From Sacculina carcini (taxonomy: Eukaryota; Arthropoda; Thecostraca; Sacculinidae), in NCBI GenBank assembly GCA_916048095.2, contig OU696592.1:7327427-7391426 (forward strand): 64,000 nucleotides of DNA. Direction: 5' to 3'. Within the stretch, counting starts at the first letter, position 1. Every line of letters starts with the position of its first letter. Positions 1 through 14,200 of this stretch are shown here, one piece after another. A program made the position numbers and the translations under genes. The notes below the pieces were generated by a model. It saw nothing but the letters and a program-made list of their open reading frames with translations. It made no database searches and was not told where the DNA came from.

Positions 1-950
1 CTTAGGTAAACTTAGGTAACACTTAGGTAACACTTAGGTAACACTTAGGACACACTTAGGTAACACTTAGGTAACACTTAGGTAACACTTAGGGCACAGT
101 TAGGGCACACTTAGGTAACACTTAGGTAACACTTAGGTAACACTTAGGTAACACTTAGGGCACACTTAGGTAACACTTAGGGCACACTTAGGTAACACTT
201 AGGGCACACTTAGGTAACACTTAGGTAACACTTAGGTAACGCTTAGGGCACACTTAGGTAACACTTAGGTCACACTTAGGTAACACTTAGGTAACACTTA
301 GGTAACACTTAGGGCACACTTAGGGCACACTTAGGTAACACTTAGGGCACACTTAGGTAACACTTAGGGCACACTTAGGTAACACTTATGTAACACTTAG
401 GTAACACTTAGGTAACACTTAGGGCACACTTAGGTAACACTTAGGGCACACTTAGGTAACAGTTAGGGCACACTTAGGGAACACTTAGGGCACACTTAGG
501 TAACACTTAGGTAACACTTAGGTAACACTTAGGTAACACTTGGGTAACACTTGGGTAACACTTGGGTAACACTTAGGGCACACTTAGGTAACACTTAGGG
601 CACACTTAGGTAACACTTAGGGCACACTTAGGTAACACTTAGGTAACACTTAGGTAACACTTAGGTAACACTTAGGTAACACTTAGGTAACACTTAGGTA
701 ACACTTAGGTAACACTTAGGGTACACTTAGGTAACACTTAGGGCACACTTAGGTAACACTTAGGACACACTTAGGTAACACTTAGGGCACACTTAGGGCA
801 CACTTAGGGCACACTTAGGTAACACTTAGGTAACACTTAGGTAACACTGAGGACACACTTAGGTAACACTTAGGGCACAGTTAGGTAACACTTAGGGCAC
901 ACTTAGGTAACACTTAGGTAACACTTAGGGCGCACTTAGGTAACACTTGG
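1..950 (+). repeat. Partial copy of a K-type block cut by the window edge
   Basis: The opening bases reproduce the landmark order seen from about 4,091 to 5,140: a 10-bp phase-slip unit, a GGACACAC unit (about 50 versus 4,140), a GGGCACAGTTAGGGC pair, AACGCTT, GGTCACAC, CTTATG, three successive CTTGGG units (from about 540 versus 4,630), GGGTACAC and a CACTGAGG unit (about 847 versus 5,102). The offset is about 4,090 bp at first and about 4,255 bp at the end, so the later copy carries extra units. The first bases of the window therefore lie inside a repeated block and not at an array boundary. Confidence 0.75.
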
Positions 951-3330
951 GGCACACTTAGGTAACACTTAGGGCACACTTAGGTAACACTTAGGGCACA
1001 CTTAGGTAACACTTAGGGCACACTTAGGTAACACTTAGGGCACACTTAGGTAACAGTTAGGGCACACTTAGGTAACACTTAGGTAACACTTAGGTAACAC
1101 TTGGGTAACACTTAGGTAACACTTAGGGTACACTTAGGGCACACTTAGGTAACACTTAGGGCACACTTAGGTAACACTTAGGTAACACTTAGGTAACAGT
1201 TAGGGCACACTTAGGTAACACTTAGGGCACACTTAGGTAAAACTTAGGACACACTTAGGTAACACTTAGGGCACACTTAGGGCACACTTAGGGCACACTT
1301 AGGTAATACTTAGGTAACACTTAGGGCACACTTAGGGCACACTTAGGTAACACTTAGGTAACACTTAGGTAACACTTAGGACATACTTAGGTAACACTTA
1401 GGTAACACTTAGGTAACACTTAGGGCACACTTAAGGCACACTTAGGTAACACTTAGGTAAAACTTAGGTAACACTTAGGGCACACTTAGGTAACAGTTAG
1501 GGCACACTTAGGTAACAGTTCGGGCACACTTAGGTAACACTTAGGGCACACTTAGGTAACACTTAGGTAACACTTAGGGCGCACTTAGGTAACACTTAAG
1601 AAACACTTAGGTAACACTTAGGTAACACTTAGGTAACACTTAGGTAACACTTAGGGCACACTTAGGTAACAGTTAGGGCACACTTAGGGCACACTTAGGT
1701 AACACTTAGGTAACACTTAGGGCACACTTAGGTAACACTTAGGGCACACTTAGGTATCACTTAGGTAACACTTAGGTAACACTTAGGTAACACTTAGGGT
1801 ACACTTAGGTAACAGTTAGGGCACACTTAGGTAACACTTGGGTAACACTTAGGTAACACTTGGGTAACACTTAGGTTACACTTAGGTAACACTTAGGGCA
1901 CATTTAGGTAACACTTAGGGCACACTTAGGTAACAGTTAGGGCACACTTAGGTAACACTCTGGGCACACTTAGGTAACACTTAGGGCACACTTAGGTAAC
2001 ACTTAGGGCACACTTAGGGCACACTTAGGTAACACTTAGGGCACACTTAGGTAACACTTAGGGCACACCTAGGTAACACTTAGGGCACACTTAGGGCACA
2101 CTTAGGGCACACTTAGGTAACACTTAGGTAACACTTAGGGCACACTTAGGTAACACTTAGGGCACACTTAGGTAACACTTAGGGCACAGTTAGGTAACAC
2201 TTAGGGCACACTTAGGTAACACTTAGGTAACACTTAGGTAACACTTAGGTAACACTTAGGTAACACTTAGGTAACACTTAGGTAACACTTAGGGCACACT
2301 TAGGGCACACTTAGGTAACACTTAGGTAACACTTAGGGCACACTTAGGTAACACTTAGGTAACACTTAGGTAACACTTAGGTAACACTTAGGGCACACTT
2401 AGGTAACACTTAGGGCACACTTAGGTAACACTTAGGGCACACCTAGGTAACACTTAGGGCACACTTAGGGCACACTTAGGTAACACTTATGTAACACTTA
2501 GGTAACACTTAGGGCACACTTAGGTAACACTTAGGTAACACTTAGGTAACACTTAGGTAACACTTAGGGCACACTTAGGTAACACTTAGGGCACACTTAG
2601 GTAACACTTAGGGCACACCTAGGTAACACTTAGGGCACACTTAGGGCACACTTAGGGCACACTTAGGGCACACTTAGGTAACACTTAGGTAACACTTAGG
2701 GCACACTTAGGTAACACTTAGGGCACACTTAGGTAACACTTAGGGCACAGTTAGGTAACACTTAGGGCACACTTAGGTAACACTTAGGTAACACTTAGGG
2801 CACACTTGGGGCACACTTAGGTAACACTTAGGTAACACTTAGGGCACACTTAGGTAACACTTAGGGCACACTTAGGTAACACTTAGGGCACACTTAGGTA
2901 ACACTTAGGTAACACTTAGGTAACACTTAGGTAACACTTAGGTAACACTTAGGTAACACTTAGGGCACACTTAGGTAACACTTAGGTAACACTTAGGGCA
3001 CAGTTAGGTAACACTTAGGGCACACTTAGGTAACACTTAGGTAACACTTATGTAACACTTAGGTAACACTTAGGTAACACTTAGGGTACACTTAGGTAAC
3101 ACTTAGGGCACACTTAGGTAACAGTTAGGGCACACTTAGGTAACACTCTGGGCACACTTAGGTAACACTTAGGGCACACTTAGGTAACACTTAGGGCACA
3201 CTTAGGGCACACTTAGGTAAAACTTAGGACACACTTAGGTAACACTTAGGGCACACTTAGGGCACACTTAGGGCACACTTAGGTAACACTTAGGTAACAC
3301 TTAGGGCACACTTAGGGCACACTTAGGTAA

Positions 3331-4788
3331 CACTTAGGTAACACTTAGGTAACACTTAGGACACACTTAGGTAACACTTAGGTAACACTTAGGTAACACT
3401 TAGGGCACAGTTAGGGCACACTTAGGTAACACTTAGGTAACACTTAGGTAACACTTAGGTAACACTTAGGGCACACTTAGGTAACACTTAGGGCACACTT
3501 AGGTAACACTTAGGGCACACTTAGGTAACACTTAGGTAACACTTAGGTAACGCTTAGGGCACACTTAGGTAACACTTAGGTCACACTTAGGTAACACTTA
3601 GGTAACACTTAGGTAACACTTAGGGCACACTTAGGGCACACTTAGGTAACACTTAGGGCACACTTAGGTAACACTTAGGGCACACTTAGGTAACACTTAT
3701 GTAACACTTAGGTAACACTTAGGTAACACTTAGGGCACACTTAGGTAACACTTAGGGCACACTTAGGTAACAGTTAGGGCACACTTAGGGAACACTTAGG
3801 GCACACTTAGGTAACACTTAGGTAACACTTAGGTAACACTTAGGTAACACTTGGGTAACACTTGGGTAACACTTGGGTAACACTTAGGGCACACTTAGGT
3901 AACACTTAGGGCACACTTAGGTAACACTTAGGGCACACTTAGGTAACACTTAGGTAACACTTAGGTAACACTTAGGTAACACTTAGGTAACACTTAGGTA
4001 ACACTTAGGGCACACTTAGGGCACACTTAGGTAACACTTAGGTAACACTTAGGGCACACTTAGGTAACACTTAGGGCACACTTAGGTAACACTTAGGTAA
4101 ACTTAGGTAACACTTAGGTAACACTTAGGTAACACTTAGGACACACTTAGGTAACACTTAGGTAACACTTAGGTAACACTTAGGGCACAGTTAGGGCACA
4201 CTTAGGTAACACTTAGGTAACACTTAGGTAACACTTAGGTAACACTTAGGGCACACTTAGGTAACACTTAGGGCACACTTAGGTAACACTTAGGGCACAC
4301 TTAGGTAACACTTAGGTAACACTTAGGTAACGCTTAGGGCACACTTAGGTAACACTTAGGTCACACTTAGGTAACACTTAGGTAACACTTAGGTAACACT
4401 TAGGGCACACTTAGGGCACACTTAGGTAACACTTAGGGCACACTTAGGTAACACTTAGGGCACACTTAGGTAACACTTATGTAACACTTAGGTAACACTT
4501 AGGTAACACTTAGGGCACACTTAGGTAACACTTAGGGCACACTTAGGTAACAGTTAGGGCACACTTAGGGAACACTTAGGGCACACTTAGGTAACACTTA
4601 GGTAACACTTAGGTAACACTTAGGTAACACTTGGGTAACACTTGGGTAACACTTGGGTAACACTTAGGGCACACTTAGGTAACACTTAGGGCACACTTAG
4701 GTAACACTTAGGGCACACTTAGGTAACACTTAGGTAACACTTAGGTAACACTTAGGTAACACTTAGGTAACACTTAGGTAACACTTAG
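3331..4788 (+). repeat. 780-bp tandem doublet, first instance
   Basis: The stretch from about 3,331 to 4,008 reads the same as that from about 4,111 to 4,788, at a constant offset of 780 bp. That equals 71 units minus one base, the missing base being accounted for by a 10-bp unit near 4,100. The doublet carries GGACACAC, a GGGCACAGTTAGGGC pair, AACGCTT, GGTCACAC, CTTATG and a run of three CTTGGG units in order. The two copies separate at about 4,009. Confidence 0.9.
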
Positions 4789-5725
4789 GTAACACTTAGG
4801 TAACACTTAGGGTACACTTAGGTAACACTTAGGGCACACTTAGGTAACACTTAGGACACACTTAGGTAACACTTAGGGCACACTTAGGTAACACTTAGGT
4901 AACACTTAGGTAACACTTAGGTAACACTTAGGTAACACTTAGGTAACACTTAGGTAACACTTAGGTAACACTTAGGGTACACTTAGGTAACACTTAGGGC
5001 ACACTTAGGTAACACTTAGGACACACTTAGGTAACACTTAGGGCACACTTAGGGCACACTTAGGGCACACTTAGGTAACACTTAGGTAACACTTAGGTAA
5101 CACTGAGGACACACTTAGGTAACACTTAGGGCACACTTAGGGCACACTTAGGGCACACTTAGGTAACACTTAGGTAACACTTAGGGCACACTTAGGGCAC
5201 ACTTAGGTAACACTTAGGGCACACTTAGGGCACACTTAGGTAACACTTAGGGCACACTTAGGTAACACTTAGGGCACAGTTAGGTAACACTTAGGGCACA
5301 CTTAGGTAACACTTAGGTAACACTTAGGTAACACTTAGGTAACACTTAGGTAACACTTAGGTAACACTTAGGTAACACTTAGGTAACACTTAGGGCACAC
5401 TTAGGGCACACTTAGGTAACACTTAGGTAACACTTAGGGCACACTTAGGTAACACTTAGGGCACACTTAGGTAACACTTAGGTAAACTTAGGTAACACTT
5501 AGGTAACACTTAGGGCACACTTAGGTAACAGTTAGGGCACACTTAGGTAACACTTGGGTAACACTTAGGTAACACTTGGGTAACACTTAGGTTACACTTA
5601 GGTAACACTTAGGGCACACTTAGGTAACACTTAGGGCACACTTAGGTAACAGTTAGGGCACACTTAGGTAACACTTAGGGCACACTTAGGTAACACTTAG
5701 GGCACACTTAGGTAACACTTAGGGC

Positions 5726-7098
5726 ACACTTAGGGCACACTTAGGTAACACTTAGGGCACACTTAGGTAACACTTAGGGCACACCTAGGTAACACTTAGG
5801 GCACACTTAGGGCACACTTAGGGCACACTTAGGTAACACTTAGGTAACACTTAGGGCACACTTAGGTAACACTTAGGGCACACTTAGGTAACACTTAGGG
5901 CACAGTTAGGTAACACTTAGGGCACACTTAGGTAACACTTAGGTAACACTGAGGTAACACTTAGGTAACACTTAGGTAACACTTAGGTAACACTTAGGGC
6001 ACACTTAGGGCACACTTAGGTAACACTTAGGGCACACTTAGGGCACACTTAGGTAACACTTAGGGCACACTTAGGTAACACTTAGGGCACACTTAGGTAA
6101 CACTTATGTAACACTTAAGTAACACTTAGGTAACACTTAGGGCACACTTAGGTAACACTTAGGGCACACTTAGGTAACAGTTAGGGCACACTTAGGTAAC
6201 ACTTAGGGCACACTTAGGTAACACTTAGGGCACACTTAGGTAACAGTTAGGGCACACTTAGGTAACACTTAGGGCACACTTAGGTAACACTTAGGTAACA
6301 CTTGGGTAACACTTAGGTAACACTTAGGGCACACTTGGGGCACACTTAGGTAACACTTAGGTAACACTTAGGGCACACTTAGGTAACACTTAGGGCACAC
6401 TTAGGTAACACTTAGGGCACACTTAGGTAACACTTAGGGCACACCTAGGTAACACTTAGGGCACACTTAGGGCACACTTAGGGCACACTTAGGTAACACT
6501 TAGGTAACACTTAGGGCACACTTAGGTAACACTTAGGGCACACTTAGGTAACACTTAGGGCACAGTTAGGTAACACTTAGGGCACACTTAGGTAACACTT
6601 AGGTAACACTGAGGTAACACTTAGGTAACACTTAGGTAACACTTAGGTAACACTTAGGGCACACTTAGGGCACACTTAGGTAACACTTAGGGCACACTTA
6701 GGGCACACTTAGGTAACACTTAGGGCACACTTAGGTAACACTTAGGGCACACTTAGGTAACACTTATGTAACACTTAAGTAACACTTAGGTAACACTTAG
6801 GGCACACTTAGGTAACACTTAGGGCACACTTAGGTAACAGTTAGGGCACACTTAGGTAACACTTAGGGCACACTTAGGTAACACTTAGGGCACACTTAGG
6901 TAACAGTTAGGGCACACTTAGGTAACACTTAGGGCACACTTAGGTAACACTTAGGTAACACTTGGGTAACACTTAGGTAACACTTAGGGCACACTTGGGG
7001 CACACTTAGGTAACACTTAGGTAACACTTAGGGCACACTTAGGTAACACTTAGGGCACACTTAGGTAACACTTAGGGCACACTTAGGTAACACTTAGG
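5726..7098 (+). repeat. 660-bp (60-unit) tandem doublet
   Basis: Bases from about 5,726 to 6,438 read identically to those from about 6,386 to 7,098, an offset of exactly 660 bp or 60 units. I compared 5,761-6,420 with 6,421-7,080 line by line and saw no difference. Each copy holds CACCTAGG, GGGCACAGTTAGG, CACTGAGG, CTTATGTAACACTTAAG and CTTGGGG landmarks. The corresponding part of copy 2 of the 8.8-kb duplication, near 14.46-15.12 kb, has only one copy. Confidence 0.92.
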
Positions 7099-10000
7099 TA
7101 ACACTTAGGTAACACTTAGGTAACACTTAGGTAACACTTAGGTAACACTTAGGGCACACTTAGGTAACACTTAGGTAACACTTAGGGCACAGTTAGGTAA
7201 CACTTAGGGCACACTTAGGTAACACTTAGGTAACACTTAGGGCACACTTAGGTAACAGTTAGGGCACACTTAGGTAACACTTGGGTAACACTTAGGTAAC
7301 ACTTGGGTAACACTTAGGTTACACTTAGGTAACACTTAGGGCACACTTAGGTAACACTTAGGGCACACTTAGGTAACAGTTAGGGCACACTTAGGTAACA
7401 CTTAGGGCACACTTAGGTAACACTTAGGGCACACTTAGGTAACACTTAGGGCACACTTAGGGCACACTTAGGTAACACTTAGGGCACACTTAGGTAACAC
7501 TTAGGGCACACCTAGGTAACACTTAGGGCACACTTAGGGCACACTTAGGGCACACTTAGGTAACACTTAGGTAACACTTAGGGCACACTTAGGTAACACT
7601 TAGGGCACACTTAGGTAACACTTAGGGCACAGTTAGGTAACACTTAGGGCACACTTAGGTAACACTTAGGTAACACTTAGGTAACACTTAGGTAACACTT
7701 AGGTAACACTTAGATAACACCTAGGGCACACTTAGGGCACACTTAGGTAACACTTAGGTAACACTTAGGGCACACTTAGGTAACACTTAGGGCACACTTA
7801 GGTAACACTTAGGTAACACTTAGGTAACACTTAGGTAACACTTAGGGCACACTTAGGTAACACTTAGGGCACACTTAGGTAACACTTAGGGCACACTTAG
7901 GTAACACTTAGGTAACACTTAGGTAACGCTTAGGGCACACTTAGGTAACACTTAGGTCACACTTAGGTAACACTTAGGTAACACTTAGGTAACACTTAGG
8001 GCACACTTAGGGCACACTTAGGTAACACTTAGGGCACACTTAGGTAACACTTAGGGCACACTTAGGTAACACTTATGTAACACTTAGGTAACACTTAGGT
8101 AACACTTAGGTAACACTTAGGTAACACTTAGGTAACACTTAGGTAACACTTAGGTAACACTTAGGTAACACTTAGGTAACACTTAGGGTACACTTAGGTA
8201 ACACTTAGGGCACACTTAGGTAACACTTAGGGCACACTTAGGTAACACTTAGGGCACACTTAGGTAACACTTAGGGAACACTTAGGTAACAGTTAGGGCA
8301 CACTTAGGTAACACTTAGGTAACACTTAGGTAACACTTAGGGCACACTTAGGGCACACTTAGGTAACACTTAGGTAACACTTAGGGCACAGTTAGGTAAC
8401 ACTTAGGGCACACTTAGGTAACACTTAGGTAACACTTATGTAACACTTAGGTAACACTTAGGTAACACTTAGGGTACACTTAGGTAACACTTAGGGCACA
8501 CTTAGGTAACAGTTAGGGCACACTTAGGTAACACTTAGGTAACACTTAGGTAACACTTAGGGCACACTTGGGGCACACTTAGGTAACACTTAGGTAACAC
8601 TTAGGGCACACTTAGGTAACACTTAGGGCACACTTAGGTAACACTTAGGGCACACTTAGGTAACACTTAGGTAACACTTAGGTAACACTTAGGTAACACT
8701 TAGGTAACACTTAGGGCACAGTTAGGTAACACTTAGGGCACACTTAGGTAACACTTAGGTAACACTTATGTAACACTTAGGTAACACTTAGGTAACACTT
8801 AGGGTACACTTAGGTAACACTTAGGGCACACTTAGGTAACAGTTAGGGCACACTTAGGTAACACTCTGGGCACACTTAGGTAACACTTAGGGCACACTTA
8901 GGTAACACTTAGGTAACACTTAGGTAACACTTAGGTAACACTTAGGTAACACTTAGGTAACACTTAGGGCACACTTAGGTAACACTTAGGTAACACTTAG
9001 GGCACAGTTAGGTAACACTTAGGGCACACTTAGGTAACACTTAGGTAACACTTATGTAACACTTAGGTAACACTTAGGTAACACTTAGGGTACACTTAGG
9101 TAACACTTAGGGCACACTTAGGTAACAGTTAGGGCACACTTAGGTAACACTCTGGGCACACTTAGGTAACACTTAGGGCACACTTAGGTAACACTTAGGG
9201 CACACTTAGGGCACACTTAGGTAACACTTAGGGCACACTTAGGTAACACTTAGGGCACACTTAGGTAACACTTAGGGCACACTTAGGTAAAACTTAGGAC
9301 ACACTTAGGTAACACTTAGGGCACACTTAGGTAACACTTAGGGCACACTTAGGTAACACTTAGGGCACACTTAGGTAACACTTAGGGAACACTTAGGTAA
9401 CAGTTAGGGCACACTTAGGTAACACTTAGGTAACACTTAGGTAACAGTTAGGGCACACTTAGGTAACACTTAGGGCACACTTAGGTAAAACTTAGGACAC
9501 ACTGAGGTAACACTTAGGGCACACTTAGGTAACAGTTAGGGCACACTTAGGTAACACTTAGGGCACACTTAGGTAACACTTAGGGCACACTTAGGTAACA
9601 CTTAGGGCACACTTAGGTAACAGTTAGGGCACACTTAGGTAACACTTGGGTAACACTTAGGTAACACTTGGGTAACACTTAGGTTACACTTAGGTAACAC
9701 TTAGGGCACACTTAGGGCACACTTAGGTAACACTTAGGTAACACTTAGGGCACACTTAGGTAACACTTAGGGCACAGTTAGGTAACACTTAGGGCACACT
9801 TAGGTAACACTTAGGTAACACTTAGGTAACACTTAGGTAACACTTAGGGCACACTTGGGGCACACTTAGGTAACACTTAGGTAACACTTAGGGCACACTT
9901 AGGTAACACTTAGGGCACACTTAGGTAACACTTAGGGCACACTTAGGTAACACTTGGGTAACACTTAGGTTACACTTAGGTAACACTTAGGGCACACTTA

Positions 10001-11280
10001 GGTAACACTTAGGGCACACTTAGGTAACAGTTAGGGCACACTTAGGTAACACTTAGGGCACACTTAGGTAACACTTAGGGCACACTTAGGTAACACTTAG
10101 GGCACACTTAGGGCACACTTAGGTAACACTTAGGGCACACTTAGGTAACACTTAGGGCACACCTAGGTAACACTTAGGGCACACTTAGGGCACACTTAGG
10201 GCACACTTAGGTAACACTTAGGTAACACTTAGGGCACACTTAGGTAACACTTAGGGCACACTTAGGTAACACTTAGGGCACAGTTAGGTAACACTTAGGG
10301 CACACTTAGGTAACACTTAGGTAACACTTAGGTAACACTTAGGTAACACTTAGGTAACACTTAGATAACACCTAGGGCACACTTAGGGCACACTTAGGTA
10401 ACACTTAGGTAACACTTAGGGCACACTTAGGTAACACTTAGGGCACACTTAGGTAACACTTAGGTAACACTTAGGTAACACTTAGGTAACACTTAGGGCA
10501 CACTTAGGTAACACTTAGGGCACACTTAGGTAACACTTAGGGCACACTTAGGTAACACTTAGGTAACACTTAGGTAACGCTTAGGGCACACTTAGGTAAC
10601 ACTTAGGTCACACTTAGGTAACACTTAGGTAACACTTAGGTAACACTTAGGGCACACTTAGGGCACACTTAGGTAACACTTAGGGCACACTTAGGTAACA
10701 CTTAGGGCACACTTAGGTAACACTTATGTAACACTTAGGTAACACTTAGGTAACACTTAGGTAACACTTAGGTAACACTTAGGTAACACTTAGGTAACAC
10801 TTAGGTAACACTTAGGTAACACTTAGGTAACACTTAGGTAACACTTAGGGTACACTTAGGTAACACTTAGGGCACACTTAGGTAACACTTAGGGCACACT
10901 TAGGTAACACTTAGGGCATACTTAGGTAACACTTAGGGAACACTTAGGTAACAGTTAGGGCACACTTAGGTAACACTTAGGTAACACTTAGGTAACAGTT
11001 AGGGCACACTTAGGTAACACTTAGGGCACACTTAGGTAAAACTTAGGACACACTGAGGTAACACTTAGGGCACACTTAGGTAACAGTTAGGGCACACTTA
11101 GGTAACACTTAGGGCACACTTAGGTAACACTTAGGGCACACTTAGGTAACACTTAGGGCACACTTAGGTAACAGTTAGGGCACACTTAGGTAACACTTGG
11201 GTAACACTTAGGTAACACTTGGGTAACACTTAGGTTACACTTAGGTAACACTTAGGGCACACTTAGGGCACACTTAGGTA

Positions 11281-14200
11281 ACACTTAGGTAACACTTAGG
11301 GCACACTTAGGTAACACTTAGGTAACACTTAGGTAACACTTAGGTAACACTTAGGGCACACTTAGGTAACACTTAGGGCACACTTAGGTAACACTTAGGG
11401 CACACCTAGGTAACACTTAGGGCACACTTAGGGCACACTTAGGGCACACTTAGGGCACACTTAGGTAACACTTAGGTAACACTTAGGGCACACTTAGGTA
11501 ACACTTAGGGCACACTTAGGTAACACTTAGGGCACAGTTAGGTAACACTTAGGGCACACTTAGGTAACACTTAGGTAACACTTAGGGCACACTTGGGGCA
11601 CACTTAGGTAACACTTAGGTAACACTTAGGGCACACTTAGGTAACACTTAGGGCACACTTAGGTAACACTTAGGGCACACTTAGGTAACACTTAGGTAAC
11701 ACTTAGGTAACACTTAGGTAACACTTAGGTAACACTTAGGTAACACTTAGGGCACACTTAGGTAACACTTAGGTAACACTTAGGGCACAGTTAGGTAACA
11801 CTTAGGGCACACTTAGGTAACACTTAGGTAACACTTATGTAACACTTAGGTAACACTTAGGTAACACTTAGGGTACACTTAGGTAACACTTAGGGCACAC
11901 TTAGGTAACAGTTAGGGCACACTTAAGTAACACTCTGGGCACACTTAGGTAACACTTAGGGCACACTTAGGTAACACTTAGGGCACACTTAGGGCACACT
12001 TAGGTAACACTTAGGGCACACTTAGGTAACACTTAGGGCACACTTAGGTAACACTTAGGGCACACTTAGGTAAAACTTAGGACACACTTAGGTAACACTT
12101 AGGGCACACTTAGGGCACACTTAGGGCACACTTAGGTAACACTTAGGTAACACTTAGGGCACACTTAGGGCACACTTAGGTAACACTTAGGTAACACTTA
12201 GGTAACACTTAGGACACACTTAGGTAACACTTAGGTAACACTTAGGTAACACTTAGGGCACAGTTAGGGCACACTTAGGTAACACTTAGGTAACACTTAG
12301 GTAACACTTAGGTAACACTTAGGGCACACTTAGGTAACACTTAGGGCACACTTAGGTAACACTTAGGGCACACTTAGGTAACACTTAGGTAACACTTAGG
12401 TAACGCTTAGGGCACACTTAGGTAACACTTAGGTCACACTTAGGTAACACTTAGGTAACACTTAGGTAACACTTAGGGCACACTTAGGGCACACTTAGGT
12501 AACACTTAGGGCACACTTAGGTAACACTTAGGGCACACTTAGGTAACACTTATGTAACACTTAGGTAACACTTAGGTAACACTTAGGGCACACTTAGGTA
12601 ACACTTAGGGCACACTTAGGTAACAGTTAGGGCACACTTAGGGAACACTTAGGGCACACTTAGGTAACACTTAGGTAACACTTAGGTAACACTTAGGTAA
12701 CACTTGGGTAACACTTGGGTAACACTTGGGTAACACTTAGGGCACACTTAGGTAACACTTAGGGCACACTTAGGTAACACTTAGGGCACACTTAGGTAAC
12801 ACTTAGGTAACACTTAGGTAACACTTAGGTAACACTTAGGTAACACTTAGGTAACACTTAGGGCACACTTAGGGCACACTTAGGTAACACTTAGGTAACA
12901 CTTAGGGCACACTTAGGTAACACTTAGGGCACACTTAGGTAACACTTAGGTAAACTTAGGTAACACTTAGGTAACACTTAGGTAACACTTAGGACACACT
13001 TAGGTAACACTTAGGTAACACTTAGGTAACACTTAGGGCACAGTTAGGGCACACTTAGGTAACACTTAGGTAACACTTAGGTAACACTTAGGTAACACTT
13101 AGGGCACACTTAGGTAACACTTAGGGCACACTTAGGTAACACTTAGGGCACACTTAGGTAACACTTAGGTAACACTTAGGTAACGCTTAGGGCACACTTA
13201 GGTAACACTTAGGTCACACTTAGGTAACACTTAGGTAACACTTAGGTAACACTTAGGGCACACTTAGGGCACACTTAGGTAACACTTAGGGCACACTTAG
13301 GTAACACTTAGGGCACACTTAGGTAACACTTATGTAACACTTAGGTAACACTTAGGTAACACTTAGGGCACACTTAGGTAACACTTAGGGCACACTTAGG
13401 TAACAGTTAGGGCACACTTAGGGAACACTTAGGGCACACTTAGGTAACACTTAGGTAACACTTAGGTAACACTTAGGTAACACTTGGGTAACACTTGGGT
13501 AACACTTGGGTAACACTTAGGGCACACTTAGGTAACACTTAGGGCACACTTAGGTAACACTTAGGGCACACTTAGGTAACACTTAGGTAACACTTAGGTA
13601 ACACTTAGGTAACACTTAGGTAACACTTAGGTAACACTTAGGTAACACTTAGGTAACACTTAGGTAACACTTAGGGTACACTTAGGTAACACTTAGGGCA
13701 CACTTAGGTAACACTTAGGACACACTTAGGTAACACTTAGGGCACACTTAGGGCACACTTAGGGCACACTTAGGTAACACTTAGGTAACACTTAGGTAAC
13801 ACTGAGGACACACTTAGGTAACACTTAGGGCACACTTAGGGCACACTTAGGGCACACTTAGGTAACACTTAGGTAACACTTAGGGCACACTTAGGGCACA
13901 CTTAGGTAACACTTAGGGCACACTTAGGGCACACTTAGGTAACACTTAGGGCACACTTAGGTAACACTTAGGGCACAGTTAGGTAACACTTAGGGCACAC
14001 TTAGGTAACACTTAGGTAACACTTAGGTAACACTTAGGTAACACTTAGGTAACACTTAGGTAACACTTAGGTAACACTTAGGTAACACTTAGGGCACACT
14101 TAGGGCACACTTAGGTAACACTTAGGTAACACTTAGGGCACACTTAGGTAACACTTAGGGCACACTTAGGTAACACTTAGGTAAACTTAGGTAACACTTA

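Larger units (their letters stand above)
2490..11280 (+). repeat. Copy 1 of an approximately 8.8-kb tandem segmental duplication
   Basis: Landmark units in this block recur in the same order in the next block. Offsets are 8,787 bp around 2.6-3.15 kb (CACCTAGG at 2,616 and 11,403; CTCTGGG at 3,146 and 11,933), 8,853 bp around 3.36-4.7 kb, 8,699 bp at 5.59 kb, 8,039 bp from 7.3 to 8.3 kb and 8,237 bp from 8.57 to 11.3 kb. The offset changes show internal gains and losses of whole units: copy 1 has an extra 660-bp doublet and about 14 extra units near 4.8-5.0 kb. The two phase-slip units near 4,100 and 5,485 explain why 8,853 is two short of a multiple of 11. The block ends about where copy 2 begins, so the arrangement is a direct tandem. 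Confidence 0.8.

Noticed and set aside
1-60. Chromosome end at the window start
   Set aside because: The first bases match the interior of a block repeated near 4.09 kb, so the window edge is arbitrary.
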